Assembly (NCBI RefSeq): GCF_027359925.1
Contig: NZ_CP114767.1
Location: forward strand, 4,018,501 to 4,082,500
Reading direction: 5' to 3'
Origin: Hymenobacter canadensis
GTDB taxonomy: Bacteria; Bacteroidota; Bacteroidia; Cytophagales; Hymenobacteraceae
Length of the DNA stretch: 64,000 bases
Under the pieces are notes generated by a model. That model had not been told where the DNA came from, did no database searches, and saw only the letters and a program-made list of their open reading frames with translations. Numbering within the stretch: the stretch's first letter is position 1; the number at the start of each line of letters is the position of its first letter. Below are positions 59,334 through 64,000 of this stretch, piece after piece. The position numbers and the translations under genes are program-made.

Positions 59334-60758
59334 ATGGCCAACGAACAGGTACAGGGCAAAGACTTTTACGAGAGTGTGCTGCGGTTTTACGACCACGCGG
59401 CCAGCTTCTCCAAGCTCGACCCCGGCATCATCGCCCAAATCCGGGCCTGCAACAGCATTTATAAGGTCAACTTCCCGGTGGAAGTGGACGGCCATGTGCA
59501 GGTGTTCGAGGGTATCCGGGTGCAACACAGCCACCACAAGCTGCCCAGCAAGGGAGGCATTCGGTACAGCGTGTATGTGGATGAGGAGGAGGTAATGGCT
59601 TTGGCCACGCTGATGACGTTCAAGTGCGCGCTGGTGGACGTGCCGTTTGGCGGGGCGAAAGGTGGCGTGAAAATCAACCCCCGCACCACGCCGGTCAACA
59701 TTCTGGAGCGCGTGACGCGGCGGTACGCCAGTGAGTTGATCAAAAAGAACCTCATCGGTCCCGGCATGGACGTGCCGGCCCCTGACTATGGTACCGGCAG
59801 CCGCGAAATGGCCTGGATTGCCGATACGTACATGACGTTCAAGTACGGCGACACCAACGCCTTGGGCTGCGTAACCGGTAAGCCGGTCGGGCAGGGGGGC
59901 ATCAGGGGGCGGACCGAGGCCACGGGCCTGGGCGTGTTCTACGGTCTGCGCGAGCTATTGCTGGATGAGCCCATGCTAAAGAAAGCGGGCCTGAGCAGCG
60001 GCATTGCCGGTAAGCGCATCATCGTGCAGGGCCTAGGCAACGTGGGCTACTACGCGGCGCATTTCTGCCAGGAAGAAGGTGCCCTCATCACCGGCATTGC
60101 CGAGCGGGAAGGTGGAATCTACAGCGAGAAAGGCCTCGACGTAGCCGCCGTATTCAAGCACCGCGAGGCAACAGGCTCCATTATGGGGTTTGCCGGCGCG
60201 CAGGACGTGGCCGAGTCGCTGGATTTGCTGGAGTATGAGTGTGACGTGCTGCTGCCCGCCGCCTTGGAAAACCAGATTCACGAGGGCAACGCGGCCAATA
60301 TCAAAGCCAAGATTATTGCTGAAGGAGCCAATGGTCCTACCACGCAGGGCGCCGAGAAAATCCTGCTGGAGAAAGGCATCATCATCCTGCCCGACCTCTA
60401 CCTTAACGCTGGCGGCGTGACGGTATCGTACTTCGAGTGGCTGAAAAACCTGTCGAACGTGCGGTTTGGGCGCATGGGCAAGCGGGCCGAGGAAGGCGCC
60501 ATGCGCCGTCTGGTGGCTACTATTGAGCGCACTACCGGTAAGACTCTGGCCGAGGAAGAGCGCCAGCAAATCGTGCACGGCGCCGACGAAATCGACCTCG
60601 TGCGCTCCGGCCTCGAAGACACGATGATTACCGCCTACCAGTCTATCCGCAAGGTGATGGACGACGTGCCCGGCATAACCGACCTGCGCACCGCCGCCTT
60701 CTACAGCGCCATTGAGAAAATCGGCGTCAGCTACCAGTCTCTGGGCATCTTTCCATAA
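59334..60758 (+). CDS. Glu/Leu/Phe/Val family dehydrogenase
   Basis: 474 aa. Oxidative deamination of an amino acid, or the reverse, with NAD(P). Substrate-binding Lys97 (MTFKCAL), catalytic Lys109 in [27 protein letters not shown], and the Rossmann [33 protein letters not shown] precedes it. The family includes glutamate dehydrogenase, the most likely identity. Confidence 0.9.
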   Translation: MANEQVQGKDFYESVLRFYDHAASFSKLDPGIIAQIRACNSIYKVNFPVEVDGHVQVFEGIRVQHSHHKLPSKGGIRYSVYVDEEEVMALATLMTFKCALVDVPFGGAKGGVKINPRTTPVNILERVTRRYASELIKKNLIGPGMDVPAPDYGTGSREMAWIADTYMTFKYGDTNALGCVTGKPVGQGGIRGRTEATGLGVFYGLRELLLDEPMLKKAGLSSGIAGKRIIVQGLGNVGYYAAHFCQEEGALITGIAEREGGIYSEKGLDVAAVFKHREATGSIMGFAGAQDVAESLDLLEYECDVLLPAALENQIHEGNAANIKAKIIAEGANGPTTQGAEKILLEKGIIILPDLYLNAGGVTVSYFEWLKNLSNVRFGRMGKRAEEGAMRRLVATIERTTGKTLAEEERQQIVHGADEIDLVRSGLEDTMITAYQSIRKVMDDVPGITDLRTAAFYSAIEKIGVSYQSLGIFP

Positions 60759-60780
60759 ATCGACTAAACTATCAACATAT

Positions 60781-60813
60781 AAAAAGCCGCTCCTGGAAAC
60801 AGGAGCGGCTTTT
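60781..60813. terminator. bidirectional terminator
   Basis: AAAAGCCGCTCCTG and CAGGAGCGGCTTTT with loop GAAA, between convergent genes. Confidence 0.9.
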
Positions 60814-60863
60814 CTGCGTCAGAACAGATCTGTGGCATCAATGCCATCCGCAACATCTGTGAT

Positions 60864-62315
60864 TTACTTTACTACAATCTTATTCAGCATGAGCGCCGCT
60901 GATTTCTTGCTGGGGCGGCTCACCCCGACGAGAGTTTTGGCATCGAGCCAGCTAGTGAAATCCTTCACGTAAGACGGGTTCTGGTCGGTAGCTACGTTCA
61001 GGCCCAGGCCTTTCGGCTCCGATACCACGCCCGTCTGCACGTTCAGGCGGCGCAGGTACAGGTCCGACTTGTTTTTGAGCTTCTCCCAGGTCACCACCTG
61101 CACTTCAGGGCCGAACACGGCCGCCCGGTAGCCGATGCTGCTGTAGCCTTCCGTGGCCGGTGCTACTTGGTCCTTGCCGATGATGCTGTGCCAAGTGGGC
61201 GACTGAAACTCGTTGTAGCCGAACAGGTGTAGCTCGCGGGTGTGGCCGGGCGAATCCTCGCCGCCATCCTCGTACTTCTTCTCGGCCGCTACCACCAGCT
61301 GCTTGTCTTCGGTGATCAGCAGATCGGTCAGGTACACGTCTTCGAGGCGCTTGGCCGCGCTGCCGTTGGCTTTGTTGACTTCGGCCAGGTACTCGGGCGA
61401 GAACTTGAATTCGGGAGCAAATTTCATGTCGCCCTCGGCCGAGAAATCGAACTTCACCACTTTCAAACTGTGGTAGAGCCCGCTTTCCCGCTCGTTGCAG
61501 ATGGCGGCGGCATACAGCGTGTTGTCGGGTAGCAGCCGGAAGCGGGCGTCAAACACGTTCACCACCTTGCCCCCAAACACCCCGCCCACGGCCACCGACA
61601 TCACCTTGATATCTTTGGTGTCGTTGCGGTAGCGCCGCACGGCCAGCTTCTTCATTTCCTCACTCACCAGCGTCACGTACTGCGTGCCATCGTTGCCGAT
61701 ATGCACCGTGGTGGAAAACAGGGCTCCCTGGTCGCTGAAATCGTAGCTGCGGTCTTTAAGTTTGGTCAGCTTTTCGTCGTAGATGCTGGCGCTGATGCTC
61801 TTGATCTGGGTTTCGCGGGTGAGGTAGCGCCACGCTACTATTTTGCTGCCATCGGGCGAGAAGGCCAGGCCTGGGCGCCGGTCGCGGGCGCCGGTTTCGG
61901 TAAGCTTCTTCAGCGGCGCTTTCTGGCCGCTGCCCAGCTCTATCGTCTGGGCCGACAGCGACTGCGCCGCCCCGGTCTTCTGGTAGATGACTACGGTAGC
62001 CTGGGTTGCGCTGCTGGCAAAGCCATCGACTGTTTGCTCGGCGGTGAGCGGCAGCGCAGTGCTCCAAAGGCGTTTCAGGTCGGCATCGTAGCGCTCTACG
62101 GCATACTCCGTCGCCGATTTATGCGCCAGAATCAGAAAGCCGCCGCTGGCAAGCACCAGGGTTTTCTGAGGTATCCGCTCGTTGTAGCGGTCCTCGGGGC
62201 GCTCGGGCAAGTAACTGAACGCAACCGACTTTACTTTCTGCGACCAACCTATTTCCGGCCGCAGCAGTAAGCTAATGGCAAGTAGGCCAGTTGGGAGAAC
62301 GTATTTCAAATCCAC
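60864..62315 (-). CDS. secreted beta-propeller-like protein, unknown function
   Basis: 483 aa. A signal peptide ends near IGWSQ. The rest is rich in beta strands with repeated hydrophobic-aromatic patterns of propeller blades: LAFSPDGSKIVAWRYLT, TTVHIGNDGTQYVTLVS, KQLVVAAEKKYEDGG, LYLRRLNVQTGVV. No enzyme motif is visible. It probably works in the periplasm or outside the cell. Confidence 0.65.
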   Translation of the reverse strand: MDLKYVLPTGLLAISLLLRPEIGWSQKVKSVAFSYLPERPEDRYNERIPQKTLVLASGGFLILAHKSATEYAVERYDADLKRLWSTALPLTAEQTVDGFASSATQATVVIYQKTGAAQSLSAQTIELGSGQKAPLKKLTETGARDRRPGLAFSPDGSKIVAWRYLTRETQIKSISASIYDEKLTKLKDRSYDFSDQGALFSTTVHIGNDGTQYVTLVSEEMKKLAVRRYRNDTKDIKVMSVAVGGVFGGKVVNVFDARFRLLPDNTLYAAAICNERESGLYHSLKVVKFDFSAEGDMKFAPEFKFSPEYLAEVNKANGSAAKRLEDVYLTDLLITEDKQLVVAAEKKYEDGGEDSPGHTRELHLFGYNEFQSPTWHSIIGKDQVAPATEGYSSIGYRAAVFGPEVQVVTWEKLKNKSDLYLRRLNVQTGVVSEPKGLGLNVATDQNPSYVKDFTSWLDAKTLVGVSRPSKKSAALMLNKIVVK

Positions 62316-62368
62316 GGAAAAATTGGGTTAAATGAAGAAATGCGTAAAAGCCCGAAAAATGCACTCTC

Positions 62369-62376
62369 CAAAGGTA
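62369..62376 (-). promoter_or_regulatory. -7 element of the 60864-62315 gene
   Basis: The minus strand reads TACCTTTG, an exact TAnnTTTG box, about 50 bp before the start codon. Confidence 0.45.
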
Positions 62377-62674
62377 TCCAACTTAAGCCACCTCCCGTAC
62401 ATGCCCCACGATCGGAACGGCAGACGGCCTTCGAGTAACCATTTGGTCATACATCCATAACGTAGAGGTGGTCAATTTTAGCCACTTCATTCGTTTTCTT
62501 TGTGGCGTGTACGGTCGGTTTCTACGTTGCCTGGGAATTAACAACCAAGCAGCAGAAATGAAAAACACGGCAGAAGCCGCTGTTTTAAAGCCTTTCAGGA
62601 ATAACTGGTTAATTGAATTCTTTGAATATGTGGCAGATATGCTCTGCTACCTAGTCTAACCGGGAATTTGGCCC

Positions 62675-62682
62675 TAACTTTG
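62675..62682 (+). promoter_or_regulatory. -7 element of the small membrane protein gene
   Basis: TAACTTTG is an exact TAnnTTTG box 40 bp before the ATG at 62723. Confidence 0.45.
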
Positions 62683-62722
62683 TCACGCCGTGCTTTCACC
62701 AGCCGGAAATCTACAAATCAAT

Positions 62723-62959
62723 ATGAAATCTTTACTTCGTTTCTTTCTTCTCTTTGGTCTTATCATCATCGGAAAAGTTGCCAAAGAGCCTACTGGCTTC
62801 TCGGAAATCACCAAAGCCATGCATGCCATGGAAAGCACTCCGGTTAGCCCGGTAGTGTTGCTCCAGCAGCCCGACGTCCAGGCCGGCTCCCCGGCGGGGG
62901 ATTTCGAAATGTGGCAACCCACTTCCTCAACGGCCAACGCTGTTACTAGCTTTCATTAG
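62723..62959 (+). CDS. small membrane or secreted protein, unknown function
   Basis: 78 aa from the ATG at 62723 (an in-frame start at 62690 would add 11 residues). One hydrophobic segment at about residues 3-16 (SLLRFFLLFGLIIIG) is an anchor or signal, followed by a polar, Ser/Pro/Thr-rich stretch (ESTPVSPVVLLQQPDVQ, WQPTSSTANAVTSFH). It has its own -7 box and terminator. I recognise no family. Confidence 0.5.
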   Translation: MKSLLRFFLLFGLIIIGKVAKEPTGFSEITKAMHAMESTPVSPVVLLQQPDVQAGSPAGDFEMWQPTSSTANAVTSFH

Positions 62960-62967
62960 AATTCGGT

Positions 62968-62994
62968 AAGCGACTTCACTAGTCGCTTTTTTTA
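62968..62994 (+). terminator. terminator of the small membrane protein gene
   Basis: AAGCGACT (62968-62975) pairs with AGTCGCTT (62981-62988), followed by T6. Confidence 0.82.
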
Positions 62995-63010
62995 TGTCCG
63001 TCTACTTTTA

Positions 63011-63048
63011 AGCCGCATCAGCTAGCTTTGAGCTTAGCTGATGCGGCT
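63011..63048 (-). terminator. hairpin overlapping the end of recG
   Basis: A 14-bp stem (63011-63024 with 63035-63048) has a 10-base loop and includes the recG stop codon. It lacks a clear T-run on the minus strand, so it may protect the 3' end rather than terminate. Confidence 0.55.
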
Positions 63049-64000
63049 CCAGTTCACAGCCGTAGCCGGCAGGCTCTCGATGTGGCGGCGGATGGCCTGG
63101 TTTTCTGGCTTCACCAGATCGGGGTCTTCGGCCAGGATAGCCTGGGCGGCGGCGCGGCTCTCGCTCAAAATGCGGCCGTCTTTGGCCAAGTCGGCAATGA
63201 GCAGGTCCAGCACACCGCTTTGCTGGGTGCCCATCAGGTCGCCGGGGCCGCGCAGCTTCAGGTCGATGTCGGCAATTTCGAAGCCGTTGTTGGTGCGCAC
63301 CATCGTTTCGATGCGGGTGCGCGAGTCCTTGCTGAGCTTGTAGCCGCTCATCAGAATGCAGTAGCTCTGGTCGGCGCCCCGGCCCACGCGGCCCCGCAGC
63401 TGGTGCAGCTGCGAAAGGCCGAACCGCTCGGTGCTTTCAATCACCATTACGGAGGCGTTGGGCACGTTCACGCCTACCTCAATTACGGTGGTGGCCACCA
63501 TAATCTGGGTTTCATTTTTCACGAACCGCTGCATCTCGGCGTCCTTTTCGGCGGCGCTCATGCGGCCGTGTACGATGCTGATCTGGAACTCGGGGAAGGC
63601 GCGGGCCACACTTTCGTAGCCGTCCATGAGGTCCTTGTAGTCGGCCATCATCTCGCTTTCCTCGATGAGCGGGTACACGATGTACACCTGCCGGCCCAGC
63701 TTGATCTGGTCGCGCAGGAAGCCGAACACCTTGAGGCGGTTGCTGTCGAAGCGGTGCACCGTGACGATGGGCTTACGGCCGGCCGGCAGCTCGTCAATCA
63801 CCGACACGTCCAGGTCGCCGTAGAGCGTCATGGCCAGGGTGCGCGGAATGGGAGTGGCCGTCATCACCAGCACGTGCGGAATTACGTGGGGGTTTTTCTG
63901 CCAGAGCTTGGAGCGCTGCGCCACCCCGAAGCGGTGCTGCTCGTCCATGATGGTCAGGCCCAGGTTCTTGAACTGCACCACGTCTTCGAGCAGGGCGTGC
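63034..64000 (-). CDS. recG: ATP-dependent DNA helicase RecG, C-terminal part (5' end outside window)
   Basis: The frame runs off the window end; about 322 residues are visible. Helicase motif II in IMDEQHRFGVAQRSKLW, motif III TATPIPRTLAMTLYGDLD, motif IV-V VYPLIEES and VATTVIEVGVNVPNASVMVI, motif VI QLRGRVGRGADQSYCIL. This is the RecG family, which regresses stalled forks. The 3' end covers the helicase core and the tail LRGPGDLMGTQQSGV. Confidence 0.95.
   Translation of the reverse strand, partial: HALLEDVVQFKNLGLTIMDEQHRFGVAQRSKLWQKNPHVIPHVLVMTATPIPRTLAMTLYGDLDVSVIDELPAGRKPIVTVHRFDSNRLKVFGFLRDQIKLGRQVYIVYPLIEESEMMADYKDLMDGYESVARAFPEFQISIVHGRMSAAEKDAEMQRFVKNETQIMVATTVIEVGVNVPNASVMVIESTERFGLSQLHQLRGRVGRGADQSYCILMSGYKLSKDSRTRIETMVRTNNGFEIADIDLKLRGPGDLMGTQQSGVLDLLIADLAKDGRILSESRAAAQAILAEDPDLVKPENQAIRRHIESLPATAVNWSRIS

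Larger units (their letters stand above)
62316..62722. other. AT-rich gap without a convincing gene
   Basis: About 400 bp, lower in G+C than its surroundings. It holds the promoter box of the minus-strand gene (62369-62376) and of the small plus-strand gene (62675-62682). A 63-codon GTG-started frame (62468-62659) is present but lacks codon bias, signal or family likeness. Confidence 0.55.

Noticed and set aside
62468..62659. 63-codon plus-strand frame in an AT-rich gap
   Set aside because: It starts with GTG, has no promoter at a suitable distance, no codon bias and no recognisable family. It could be a relic.
1..64000. CRISPR array, tRNA, rRNA, integrase or prophage
   Set aside because: No regularly spaced direct repeats, T-loop sequences, rRNA blocks or mobile-element proteins were found by eye on either strand.

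Overview
This window reads as chromosomal core sequence from a member of the Bacteroidota, most likely Hymenobacter or a close relative in the Hymenobacteraceae/Cytophagales. Reasons: high G+C coding sequence; many intergenic TAnnTTTG boxes (the Bacteroidota sigma-A -7 element) just ahead of genes; the Bacteroidota gene order nadK - DUF6089-type barrels - uppS - bamA - two Skp/OmpH chaperones; an exbB-exbD-exbD-tonB locus followed by a PstS-like lipoprotein and a TPR protein; many lipoproteins and outer-membrane barrels. I saw no tRNA or rRNA gene, CRISPR array, integrase, transposase or prophage gene.

Layout. 1-2.0 kb: end of an alpha/beta hydrolase, an OmpA lipoprotein and, convergent, a secreted carboxypeptidase-regulatory-domain protein. 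2.2-4.7 kb: feoAB ferrous iron uptake. 4.7-12.0 kb (all minus): pdxJ, the selenouridine genes selU and selD, a membrane protein, a TPR histidine kinase, an alpha/beta hydrolase and a tetrapyrrole-methylase-type methyltransferase. 12.1-15.8 kb: a membrane protein, YqeY, CvpA, a PabA/TrpG glutamine amidotransferase and a hydrolase. 16.0-25.7 kb: an envelope-biogenesis run (CBS protein, one-POTRA BamA-like barrel, nadK, two small barrels, uppS, bamA, two Skp/OmpH proteins), then an RluD-type pseudouridine synthase. 27-34 kb (minus): exbB, two exbD, two tonB, a two-helix membrane protein, a PstS-like lipoprotein and a large TPR protein. 34.3-38 kb: mazG, glmM, a cysteine desulfurase. 38.1-40.3 kb: two polytopic membrane proteins. 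40.4-49.1 kb: hemH, era, der, murQ, a cytochrome b5-like protein, an arginase-fold protein with a damaged metal site, and small proteins. 49.3-59.0 kb: a fatty-acid beta-oxidation block (acyl-CoA ligase, MarR regulator, hydroxyacyl-CoA dehydrogenase/enoyl-CoA hydratase fusion, thiolase, YggL-like protein, acyl-CoA dehydrogenase). 59.3-64 kb: an amino-acid dehydrogenase, a secreted protein, a very small membrane protein and the 3' end of recG.

The genes are mostly ordinary housekeeping genes; the unusual material lies between them. At least six unrelated families of long inverted repeats (arms of about 24-48 bp around a 40-95 bp centre) fill intergenic gaps, and three families occur more than once here. 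They are far longer than factor-independent terminators, occur in tandem as well as convergent gaps, and no mobilising enzyme is encoded in the window. Other leads are a palindrome (TATGC-AA-GCATA) before the MarR gene that shares a 12-mer with the acyl-CoA dehydrogenase promoter region, a long structured leader ahead of exbB, and an arginase-like protein that has lost two of six manganese ligands.
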